Below, piece after piece: positions 21,224 to 30,675 of a stretch of 64,000 nt of DNA (positions within the stretch are counted from its first letter, which is position 1; each line of letters opens with the position of its first letter). This DNA comes from Paralithodes platypus. Lineage: Eukaryota > Arthropoda > Malacostraca > Decapoda > Lithodidae. A program made the position numbers and the translations under genes. Below the pieces are notes generated by a model. The model did not search any database. It was given only the letters and a program-made list of their open reading frames with translations, and was not told the DNA's origin. Where the stretch lies: NCBI GenBank assembly GCA_032716605.1, contig CM064560.1:11095744-11159743 (forward strand). Direction: 5' to 3'.

Positions 21224-21502
21224 GCGTGTCGTACTGGTAGCTAGGGTTTCCGGTAGCCACCCTCTGCCTTCCACAGTGGCTGACACCACCAGAAGGAGGG
21301 CTGGATGTGTCATCAGGGTGCGAGCGTGAGGGACGCGTGGGCTCCATGACTAGTGCTTGGGTTCTGGCACGGTGGTGCTTGCACGAGTGCGGGACGCGCG
21401 TGTGGCGGGGTGGTATCGAGAGTTGCCATGTAGTACTACACCCACACCAATTTGTAGCCGCCTGCCTATAAACCTGCGGTTTTGGTACGTGTTCAAAAGC
21501 CT
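21224..21502. other. No gene seen; degraded end of the gypsy element
   Basis: GC-richer than its surroundings, without frames matching RNase H beyond LKFLE and without a recognisable 3' LTR. Confidence 0.5.
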
Positions 21503-21567
21503 TACTCTTAAGAGTCTTCCCGCAGTCCGCCGGGGGAACTCTTAAAAGTCTTCCGGCAGTTCCCGGG
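21503..21567. mobile_element. Isolated TTAA-type (piggyBac-like) terminus
   Basis: Read from the TTAA at 21568-21571 on the minus strand, the end is CCCGGGAACTGCCGGAAGAC, and the phrase cttaagagtcttcc is repeated in imperfect form. It closely resembles the right end of the MITE at 4760-5386. The partner terminus is not seen upstream, so it is probably a truncated copy. Confidence 0.45.
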
Positions 21568-22381
21568 TTAATAAGAAAAGTTCATTACGACCTATAAACT
21601 TTAGTGAAGACAAGAGGTTAAAGCCGTGTCCGCACAGTGCCAAAAACATTGCCCGAGGCATTGCTAGGATCTTGTGAACAGCATGCTAGATTAATGCGTC
21701 CAAACATGTTCGTAAACTTGCCGACAAAAAAGCTTTAAAATGTTGTAAACATGGTCGTGTGCACTGGCAAGATCGATATGCTTAGATAATTAGGTAAGAT
21801 TTTACGGTGTCACAGTTACAAGCCCCATCGATGTTTGTGTAGCTTATTGGTATGTTATATACACACACACACACACCTACACTACCGAGGATTAACCTCC
21901 CATTGTAGTAGGCTTTACCTGACCCATCCTGTACAGACTTGAATGCCGCTCCCTCTTTACCCTTTACCTCTTTACCCTGACCCTACCAAAACAGATTTTG
22001 TATGTATGTATGTTTGTGTGCATACGTGAGCGTTTGTGTATACGGACATGTGCACACTTACTGCATGTTCTTATGTTCTTATATATGCATGTATATGTAT
22101 GCGTATGTATGTGCGTACGTACGTGTATATATGTATGTTCTGTATATGAGTAAGTAAAATAAATGTTTATATGTACTGTATATCACTTACTCTCATGGTT
22201 ATTTTATGATAATTTGTATTCTGCACCTGCATCATTATTGTATTTATTTTTTATTTTTTTGTAAACTGAGATTACCAATTCATATCTGTACATCTCATGT
22301 TCATCCACTAAATTGTAAAATGTGTAGTTTCAGCTCATGAGGCTGCCATTCTTTAATAAACCGTTTATTATTATTATATAT

Positions 22382-22431
22382 TATATAGGACTGAAGACTA
22401 TTATTATTATAATAGTCTTCAGTCCTATATA
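22382..22431. other. Perfect 22-bp hairpin
   Basis: tataggactgaagactatta and its reverse complement are separated by a 6-nt loop (ttatta), with pairing extending one or two bases further. It follows a possible LINE tail (AATAAA near 22353 and a TTA repeat). It may be the remnant of a head-to-head repeat end. Confidence 0.75.
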
Positions 22432-22768
22432 TGTCCTTCCCGTCGCAAATATTTTATAAGGGAGATATAGGGTAAAACACAGAGTCTTGTCTGCATAATG
22501 ACAAGTCCTGTTTTACGGGATTTCTGCTTTATAGATTTTTTTTTTTTCCCCTCCTACCTTACTCGGGGACCTTACAGTTGCGCGATCCAGCGCTGCTTTG
22601 GTAATTGCGTACATTTTATTTTCCCTCCCCTTTAAAATTGCCCACGGACGAGCCTTCCACTTCTCTCCAGACTCGCAGTTCTCGCGCTTCCCATCACCCC
22701 AGCTCACTGCAACCTACTCCACCCACATCAAAATAACGTCAAGGTTAGTTTCTATCCACGTATTACTT

Positions 22769-22810
22769 TTAGGTTAGGTTAGGTTAGGTTAGGTTAGGTT
22801 AGGTTAGGTT
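22769..22810. repeat. Interstitial arthropod telomere-type repeat (TTAGG)8
   Basis: Eight perfect TTAGG units in a row. TTAGG is the common telomere repeat of insects and crustaceans. Further single ttaggtt and gttaggtt phrases follow nearby at 22812-22925, suggesting a decayed longer tract. Confidence 0.9.
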
Positions 22811-22920
22811 TCTTAGTTAGGTTCATGACAAGGAATCAGCTGGTAGGTATGGGATAAACTAGAGACACATACTAGCTGGTAGGTAAGGGTTATTCTTGTA
22901 TCCAATGTTCTAGGTTAGGT

Positions 22921-23157
22921 TACTGTGTTTTTTTACTTCAAAAAATCGCTAAACCCGAGCCAAGTTTTGGCAAATGTTGGCTCGGGTTTTCAAATTTTGG
23001 GGTTTAATGGGTTTCAAAAAAATGAAAACTCGTGCCAACTCTCAAAATTCAATTACTGGGTTTTTTTACTTTGAAAAATGCCAAAAGCCGAGCCAACTTT
23101 TTTTTCGCTATTTTGGGGTTTTTGTACTCTGAAAAATACTCAAATATGAGCCAACTT
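22921..23157. repeat. Degenerate tandem repeat, about 110 bp unit, two to three copies
   Basis: Phrases such as gtttttttactt, gaaaaat, cgagccaac and tttggggttt recur in the same order. The copies have clearly diverged. Confidence 0.6.
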
Positions 23158-24077
23158 GTTTTTTTTTTTTTTTTTAAGAGACAATGAACGGAGGAAGGAA
23201 AAACACAGATAAAACAAAAAGGTCCATGTGCCTAAAGGCATCCTCCATTCATAACAATTTTGTAACAACTGGATTTAAACATTTGTAGATTGTAAGTTAG
23301 TGGAAAGCAATTCGAGGGAAGTGAATTCCAAAGAGTAGTAGCTCTGGGGATAAATAAATTCTGATAAGCAGAAGTTCTGCATTGTGGAGGAGAAAGTGTA
23401 AATTCATGGGCACTCTCAACTGCCCTAGTTCTACGGGGAAAGATGTGGAGAGGCGGCACAATTGAAGCAAGTTCCTCGGAACAATTGCTGTGAAAATATC
23501 TGTAGAATAATGCAAGGGATGCAACGTTTCTTCGTTTGGATAATGTAGGAAGGTCCTGTGTGATTGCAGGGTTATTTATTAATCTAATAGCTTTATTTTG
23601 AATTTTGTCCAACTGCCTCAATGCAACCACTCCACTTCCACCCCACAGAGGTGAACAGTAATCCATCTGAGAACGCACATGACTTTTATATATTACGGCC
23701 AACTGCTCGTCAGTGAAGAATTCTCGAACTCTGTACAGGAGTCCCAGTTTTTTAGAGGCATTCTTAGCAATGCTTCTTACATAATGCAAGTTAGTAGTTA
23801 ATGTTACACCGAGAATGTCAATACTAGGGGAAGTGGGAATATTTATATCATTAATAAATATATGGGAGTCAGTGAGATTCTGTCGGTTAGAACATTGAAT
23901 GTACTTGGTTTTCTGTGCATTATAGGAAACTAGATTCTTTTGTCCCCATTCATTAATTCTAGAAAGGTCCTGGTTCAGAGAAATTGCAATGTTTATTTTT
24001 GAATTTATAAGATCGGGTTGGGTGAAAGAATTGGTAAATGTGAAGGAACTGTGGCAAAACATGGCTTGGATTTTCAC
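23157..24077 (-). mobile_element. Non-LTR retrotransposon 3' fragment (CR1/Jockey-like) with poly(A) tail
   Basis: A 281-codon minus-strand frame is open from about 24077 to 23232. It begins just after the RT catalytic box (TLTNSF-like start, here TFTNSFTQPD) and contains RINEWGQKNLVSYNAQKTKYI, IDILGVTL, QMDYCSPLWGG and RATTLWNSLPSNCF, the thumb and C-terminal blocks of CR1/Jockey-type LINEs. The minus-strand 3' end is a poly(A) run at 23159-23176. It is 5' truncated, so the single intact frame cannot be a functional enzyme. Confidence 0.85.
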
Positions 24078-24863
24078 ATTTTAAAGTTTTCTTACTTTTC
24101 TATATTTTATTTTCAGAGTTCTTCCCATATTACCCCTATTTTTCCCCTTTTACCCCGCAATTTCCCTGATCTTCATAGCCCTCCCCACTAGTGGGGGCCG
24201 TGTTTTTAGATTGTTGAATAATGGGTAAATACTCATTTGCGACAGTCCTTGGTATAAAACAACACTGTATATCAAAGAAAAATGCAAAACAAATAAAAAA
24301 CACATGCTAAAACTCGTGACTTGTCACACCGTATCAATTTACCGATAATTATGATTAGCACAGTTAGCTTCATATTTCCCCATTTACACTATATCTCAAT
24401 CTCTTTCATTTATATAAACATTATATATATATATATATATATATGCCAAATAATGTCAGGAAGTGGGTATATATAATTATTTGTATTATTTAAAACACAT
24501 TTAGGCAAGAGTTGTGTTATCGGGCGTATCACCTACCTATAACCAGGTTTAACCTAGTGTTTACTAGGCTATACCACATTGAAAGTACATTAGCCTAACC
24601 TAACAACCTTACCTAACCTATCCTAGTATTATGGGTGGGGGCTGCCGCCCCCACACCCCCGCTGTTTGACATTAACTCACTGTTTACGTAAACACGACGT
24701 ACACCCGGTAACACAACTCATTCCCACATTTATTAGTTTGACCTACATAATTGTTATTATTGACTGTGCTATAGATTGTCAATGAATATTTCATATAAAC
24801 AAATCCACCAACAGTACAAATATTCATCGATGGGGTGTATATACGAATTCTGTAAAATAAATG
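24078..24863. other. No gene seen; (AT)n at 24424-24445
   Basis: AT-rich sequence with one microsatellite and a short GC-rich hairpin-like patch (gggggctgccgccccc) near 24640. It would be intronic if the MADF gene continues downstream on the minus strand. Confidence 0.5.
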
Positions 24864-24893
24864 TTAACTGTCAATGCCATTCATTATACTTAC

Positions 24894-25262
24894 CTCCATT
24901 CCAGCATCTGATGTTAAGCGTGGATTCATGTTATCCAGCAGGAATGTCAGGCTCTTGAAGGCGAACCAATTACCCCTAAAGTACTCATCTGATCCTATTC
25001 CTGATTTACCCTTAATTTTCTTCACTTCCCTTCTAAACTGACCAGTAAGAGTCTCCATCTTCTTCACAACTTCCACTCTGTCCACATTAATCTCCTCACT
25101 GATCTCCTTCCACTCATCACACTGTATATTTCGATTCTTGTAGTCAGGGCAAGGATAGTCAATATGTATAATGTCTTTGGTCAGGGTTAGTGGGATACCA
25201 GAGTATAGAATCGAGCGGTAAGAGTCTATTAGACGAAATATTAGTTCCCTCGTCCATTCCAT
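24894..25262 (-). CDS. MADF-domain protein, 5' coding exon
   Basis: The minus-strand ATG at 25262 opens MEWTRELIFRLIDSYRSIL. Further on come CDEWKEISEEIN, VVKKMETLTGQFRREVKKIK and NWFAFKSLTFLLDN. The spacing of Trp, the LI..Y helix, W.EI, the L..QFRRE.KK helix and the W.....L.FL end matches a MADF (Myb/SANT-like) DNA-binding domain filling most of the 123 codons. At 24894 the exon ends GGAG|GTAAGT, a consensus splice donor, so the gene should continue at lower coordinates; I could not identify the next exon. The same frame stays open 63 codons upstream of this ATG, but that part has no MADF features. It may be the accessory DNA-binding gene of a Harbinger element or a host factor. Confidence 0.65.
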
Positions 25263-25491
25263 ACCGGGCCTCCGTAATGTCCGCTCACTACGTTTACTTC
25301 TTGTCAACTGATTATCCCCAAACTTGTTCCCGGCAGTAAAGGTACACAACAGTGATGATAGCAGGTCTAGAGACAAGTTTACGAGTTTGAACGTCCAAAC
25401 GAGATACTTCGAACATGAATGCAAACATGTCCCAAGCAGTGTTTCGAACATGCTTCATGACGTGTTTCAGGCTCGTATGGACGCGGCCTAA

Positions 25492-26356
25492 CAGTAGCAT
25501 ACAGTATATAACCATCGATCCTTCCTTTTAATACACCTCTTCATTATATGGATATTATTGTTACACTCATTATAACCTACTACCTTGTAACACTCTGTAT
25601 AGCATTAACACAAATATGTAAACAATATTTATTAATGTTTCCATATTAACAACACTAATATAGCCTATCACCTGTGCACAACCTTTAAACAAAATTAACA
25701 AGGGCAACTCCTAGTGACTGCATAATGGTGTAGATAAGGAAGGAATAACCCATTAGGATAACATATGTTCGTATTCCCTCCCAATTGCGGTCAATTATGA
25801 TTGTACAGTCGGCGGCAAAAGTCTTGTCGCTTCTCCTGCCTCACCGTCACTAGGGACTCACATAGACTCAAGAATTTTAGGTGTACAGTCGAGGTTAATA
25901 AGTGTTGTCAGATATTTCACAAAGTTTCGGACACTGACTAATACTCTGAGGGATAAGCACTTTTCCCAGTAACTATAAAGATACCAATAACACTTTGAGC
26001 GAAAACCACTGGAATCTATGACAACACTTAATACCCCCAATTGTACAAACGTGCATCTCTCTGCCAACAGATGGCACACTGTGAGGTGTGTGGTTGTGAA
26101 GGTAGAGGGTGATGGGGGGAGAGGAGGGGGGAGAGCTGTTAGGGGTCGGAAGGTGGGGGAAGGAGGGGACAACTTTTTTGTAGGTCAATAACATACTTTC
26201 ATCATTTTTTGTTATATGTATTATCATAATGATCCGAATTGTTATTAACACGTGGTAATCTGTTGCATTTGTAACACATGGAAAACGACATGATCAAAAC
26301 AACACATTTGCAGTCAATCAATGCCAATATTTTAGTAAATCCACAAAATACCGTGA
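25492..26356. other. No gene seen
   Basis: AT-rich with a purine-rich patch near 26100-26165. Small open frames lack recognisable domains. Confidence 0.55.
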
Positions 26357-26715
26357 ATTAGAACTCTCTCTCACTCTCTCTCTCTGATACTGTCTTAATA
26401 TGGCAGTTATAACTTCTTCTGTACCGGCGACATCTTCTTAATTATATTCTAGCTATACTGTTTTAGAACTCTCTCTCTCTCACTCTCTCTCTCTCTCTCT
26501 CTGATACTGTCTTAATATGGCAGTTATAACCTCTTCTGTACAGGCGACATCTTCTTAATTATATTCTAGCTATACTGTATTAGAACTCTCTCTCACTCTC
26601 TCTCTCTCTCTGATACTGTCTTAATATGGCAGTTATAACCTCTTCTGTACCGGCGACATCTTCTTAATTATATTCTAGCTATACTGTATTAGAACTCTCT
26701 CTCTCCTAATATGGC
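26357..26715. repeat. Tandem repeat of about 105-117 bp containing (CT)n and a MITE-A end, four copies
   Basis: Each unit has tagaactctctctc with a variable CT run, gatactgtcttaatatggc, agttataacctcttctgta and ccggcgacatcttcttaatt. The last 70 bp of the unit equals the left terminus of the foldback MITE that follows, so the array was built across a transposon boundary. The CT run varies in length between copies. Confidence 0.85.
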
Positions 26716-26717
26716 AG

Positions 26718-26920
26718 TTATAACCTCTTCTGTACCGGCGACATCTTCTTAATTATATTCTAGCTATACTGTATTTAGACGATTTGTTTGCAGCTTAAGA
26801 AGGATCTGTCGTAGTAAAAAGGGTTAATTGTTGGGGGCTCTTTTTAAACGGAATTGAATCGTCTGAATGTAGCCAGATTAAACTTAAAAGGACGTCACAG
26901 GTACAGAAAGAGATATTCTA
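26718..26920. mobile_element. Foldback MITE family A, copy 1
   Basis: The left arm (cctcttctgtaccggcgacatc, tagacgatttgtttgcagctta) is mirrored by the right arm ending acgtcacaggtacagaaag. The flanking TTAA is degraded (TTATAA on the left). Confidence 0.6.
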
Positions 26921-27061
26921 GAGAACTACAATAGTTACTCCTCAATTACAGGATTCTTTTGCTCGTGTCTTACTCTGGGGAGGTTGCGCGGACAAGTGCT
27001 ACTTTTGAAATTACGTAAATTATATTTTCCCCACCATTCCACACCTTCGTTCACCTGCTCG

Positions 27062-27113
27062 TCGTCCTACTCAAGAAGAAAAAGAAGAAGAAGAAGAAGA
27101 CGAAGAAGAAAAA
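27062..27113. repeat. (AAG)n purine tract
   Basis: Repeated aag/gaa triplets with a few changes. Confidence 0.9.
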
Positions 27114-27162
27114 GGGTTGAGTGGTTATCACGGCCAAGCTCTTGGGACATAATGATTATTTA

Positions 27163-27375
27163 CCCCTTCTGTACCGGTGCTGTCTTTGTAACTTTATTCT
27201 GGCTACTATTAGACGATTTTACCGAGTTTAAAAAGAGCCTCCAGCAATTAACATAACAGGCTTCGAACTATCTCACTTAAGTATTTTTTACTAGCGCAGA
27301 TCCTTTTTAAACTGCACAAAATCGTCTAAATATAGCTAGAGTAAAATTTAAAAGACGTCGCCGGTACAGAAGGGG
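27163..27375. mobile_element. Foldback MITE family A, copy 2
   Basis: Arms of about 75 bp: ccccttctgtaccggtgctg reads in mirror as cgccggtacagaagggg. TTAA on the right, TTTA on the left. Both arms contain the family phrase tagacgatttt or its complement aaaatcgtcta. Confidence 0.8.
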
Positions 27376-27469
27376 TTAAGCAGTTAGCGTTCTAAATAAA
27401 TGATTATTCAATAGGTCGTGATCTCGCGGCCAACCTGTTGAGCTATGACGAGCAGGTAAACACAGTTGT

Positions 27470-27570
27470 GAAATGTAGACTCTGACCATTTTAAAAGGGA
27501 GAGACAATATATTTTTGGCAATTACAAAAATAAGATTTGACCGAAGAACTGTAAGGTCCCTTGTCGTATA
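27470..27570 (+). repeat. Dispersed repeat also present inverted at 22545-22700
   Basis: Phrases ttttaaaagggagagacaat, ggcaattac and aactgtaaggtccc correspond in order to the reverse complement of 22560-22640. The family is unidentified. Confidence 0.55.
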
Positions 27571-27648
27571 AACCCATGATGATATCTAACTTCCATTATT
27601 TTTCCTGAGCAGTATTGACTAAGGCTTAGCACTGGGATTTTATTAGTG

Positions 27649-28042
27649 TTATTCCATCCAGCACCGGTGACATCCTTTTCATTATATTCTGACTACGATT
27701 AGGTTATTCTATTCAGTTTAGGAAGAACGTATACCAATTATATGGCCTTAAACCATGTCAGTTAATCCTTTTAGTTACCAAATATCAATGTTTAATCTTC
27801 ATAAAATTGTGTTAACCCCTTGAGACCCAAGACTTATTTGTGTTATACACTGGCTACCGTTAAACGATTCCCTGTATTGGTTAATGCAACTCTTGATCTC
27901 GCAGGTGGAAATGCGATCTCAACATGCCCTCTGCATTAAGTAGGTCCTTCTTCAACTACGTAAAACCGTCTAACTTCAGCCATAAGGAAAGGTAAACAGA
28001 CGTCCTAGTAGTAAATACATCGCTGGTACTGGAAGGTCTAAT
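27649..28042. mobile_element. Foldback MITE family A, copy 3, with a second copy start inside
   Basis: Outer arms begin ccatccagcaccggtgacatc and end catcgctggtactggaag. A further family start, TTAACCCCTTGAGACCC, occurs at 27812, so a second member seems nested or recombined here. Flanking TTAA is not intact. Confidence 0.55.
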
Positions 28043-28168
28043 GCTTTCCACTGTGGCCCATCATATCATTCCTTCATCTTATTCACTGGCTTCGTGATAT
28101 TTGGACATCCTTGTTCTTAATAAGTTTTACATATTAGTTCAGTATCGCGTGGCGCTAGAGTGTATTAA

Positions 28169-28370
28169 CCCATCTAGCACCGGTGACGTCTCTTATATTA
28201 TATTCTGACAATGTCGATTCTATTCAGTTTCGGAAGGCCGTCTACCAAATTGGACGTTATATATTATATAAATTGATCCCCGTAGCTGCCACATATTTTT
28301 CCTTATCTTCTTATTATCGTCTACTTATAGCTGAAACCAAATACCACAAACAGCATCGGTACTGGACGGG
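28169..28370. mobile_element. Foldback MITE family A, copy 4
   Basis: TTAA at 28165-28168 and 28371-28374. Ends CCCATCTAGCACCGGTGACG and, from the right, CCCGTCCAGTACCGATG. Length 202 bp. No coding sequence. Confidence 0.85.
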
Positions 28371-28374
28371 TTAA

Positions 28375-29210
28375 TGTAACGTAATGTAATGACACTTTTC
28401 AGTTATGGAAAATTATGTTACGTTACCCTGACTTCATATGATGTTTTTATATTTCACAACAACATTAATCATACTAAATTACATTTGGAATATCCTATCA
28501 ATATGTTGTTAGCCCTTTCTTTATATCATAGAGCTTGTTTTTTACTTCATTCGTGTCAATATCAGACTATTTTATTCGACTTAAAGAACGGTCTGTCAGT
28601 CAGTCAGTAGTCAGCACTTCTTTCCAAAAAGGGTAGGGAGGATCAGCCCCTGGAAGTTGGGACTGGGAATCCCACTGACAGAATGTGTGCTTCTGGATCA
28701 GTGAACCTTAAAGAACGATCTGTTTGAATAAATAGAGTGATTGAACCCATTTGACTTAACTCAGATCCTTCCTAAGCTGAAAACAATGTCCTTGTAGTTC
28801 ACTTCATATGAAGTAAAGCTTTGTCGTAATGAAATAGAGATACTCAATTATTGTCAATAACTGAGTCTCCATATGGCATTGCAAATCACCAAACAACCCT
28901 ACCGGCTCCCTCCCTACCACCCAAACCCCACACCCACTTGGGGTAGCTCGAGTTAATAAACCATTCAAACCTTTCAAACCCACCCGCTCCTCCTGTTTAC
29001 CAGCTCACCACACGTGTAGATACGATCAGTGTTGATATAACATGTTTTGTATCCATCTGCCTTCCTTAGGGGTAAGGCCCCATTAATTACTCTTTCCTTT
29101 CATCTATCCATAGCCTATGATAGCGCAGTTGGAATTGTGTACATGCTTAGATTGATATGCAGGATTCGAAACTGCATAATAAATCGTAGGCTTGTCCACC
29201 ATTCTTTAAC
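28375..29210. other. No gene seen
   Basis: AT-rich unique-looking sequence. cagtcagtcagtagtcag at about 28600 is a small simple repeat. Confidence 0.5.
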
Positions 29211-29284
29211 TGTCTTCGTAGCGCAATGGATAAATTCACTGAATTTTGGTGTGAGCATCCTAGGTTCGAGTCCCTGGACTGCCA
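29211..29284 (+). tRNA. Degenerate tRNA-like sequence (tRNA-Arg-like pseudogene or SINE head)
   Basis: An A-box-like TAGCGCAATGGA and a perfect B box GGTTCGAGTCC are 32 bp apart, and the 5' half resembles tRNA-Arg (GTAGCGCAATGGATAA). The acceptor stem and T-arm do not pair well, so a functional tRNA is unlikely. Confidence 0.4.
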
Positions 29285-29689
29285 TATGTATTTGTTGATT
29301 TCATTAATTGAGTTTAGGAGTAAAGTCGGTTGGTCGAGGTAACATAATAATAGAGTTAGAATTTTCATTTTGATGGGCCAAGCGCCTTCCTATAAGTTGT
29401 AAAAGATCGTCTATTAATAGTCAAAATATGTTGTCAAAATGACTCCTAATTCTCAAGCTGTTAATATGAGAATAGTGTAGACCTGTACTGGAATTAATTA
29501 ATTAATTAACAGGAAGCATATAGTATGAGGCTTACATATGAATGTATAGTAGGGAATGAACAAGTGAATTTCCTGTTATGTCACAACGTGTTATCCAGTT
29601 ACGCTTATATTCCTCAGGAAATTAACCCTGTCACGTCTTGATGCATTACGATATTTATATAATTCTAGTTTTAATTAGACAATAATATA

Positions 29690-30673
29690 CAGGGTGTCCC
29701 GCGAGTTTTGTTAAATACTTCCAGAAATGAATGATGAGGTCATTCTGAATAAAACAAAAGTTCTATACACATAGTCTTTGGAGGGCATTATTTTTCTATT
29801 ATGATCCAATTAAGTGGAAATTTTTGTGTGTCTCGGTCACATTTAAAGCAGTTTTCCATCTAATAACATGGTATAGAGAAGCAAATAAGTAGTATAACAT
29901 AATGTATTGTATCATTTCTTCATAGAAACACCAACCAAATACTCTGTATCTTTCTTCATTTTCCTGTGAAGATGAGTTGAATATTACAAAAAAAAACACA
30001 AAATTGCATATTCACTGCATTGCCATGGGCAGTTGAAGAAAGCTACAGAGGAGTTTGTTATGCCTCTTTAATGTATCTATACCATATTCCATCATACACA
30101 ACTCAATTTACAATCCATTTCCTTCATTTAGAGGAAACAAAGGGGTAAACCTGACTATTCACGAAAAACTCCCATGCCAAAAGGAGGGGATTTGTATGTT
30201 TTCTGTCAGTTTAAACCAATTTTCCGAGTAATGAAAATGAATAGCGATAACGTTAAATGCTGTATGATGGTGCATGGTACCAATACTTAATGCAAATAAA
30301 AAACATTCTCTGTAGCTCCTTTCTTCTTTCCGTGATGATGAGCTTACAATTAAGTTTCGTTGGTTTCTTGTAATATTCAACTCCATGCCAAGGGAATATG
30401 AAGTACGATGTAGGGAAGTTTTTAGTGTCAGTTTGAAGTATTGATGCCATGCTTCATAATACACTTTATAGTTTGTTTTCCTATCCTCATCTTACTAAAA
30501 AAAAAAAAAAAAAATTAGAAACTAAAAAAAAAAAAAAAAAAAAATGTCGACTTTAAGGGTCCATAACTACAAAACAATGCCCCAAAAAGTCTATGAGTAT
30601 ATAAAAGTTTTTACTAAGAATTACTTAATCTTTCATCTCTGGGAGTATTTGACAAAACTTGCGGGACACCCTG
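29690..30673. mobile_element. Tc1/mariner-like non-autonomous element, 984 bp
   Basis: TA at 29688-29689 and 30674-30675. The terminal inverted repeat of about 60 bp starts CAGGGTGTCCCGCRAGTTTT at both ends, with scattered mismatches further in. Two poly(A)-like runs (30495-30543) and two small minus-strand frames lie inside, but no transposase is recognisable. Confidence 0.8.
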
Positions 30674-30675
30674 TA

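Larger units (their letters stand above)
21622..25488 (-). mobile_element. Candidate PIF/Harbinger-type element carrying a MADF exon
   Basis: TAA at 21619-21621 and 25489-25491 bracket a 3.87-kb segment. Its ends read inward AGCCGTGTCCGCAC and GGCCGCGTCCATAC. A 3-bp TWA duplication, GC-rich GTCC-containing termini and a MADF/Myb-like gene are typical of Harbinger elements. No DDE transposase is recognisable inside, and a LINE has inserted at 23157-24077. The telomere-type repeat at 22769 also lies inside. The terminal similarity is short, so the call is tentative. Confidence 0.45.

Noticed and set aside
21622..23150. Search for a DDE transposase in the candidate Harbinger element
   Set aside because: No frame with catalytic-type motifs was found on either strand; only a 64-codon frame of unknown nature.
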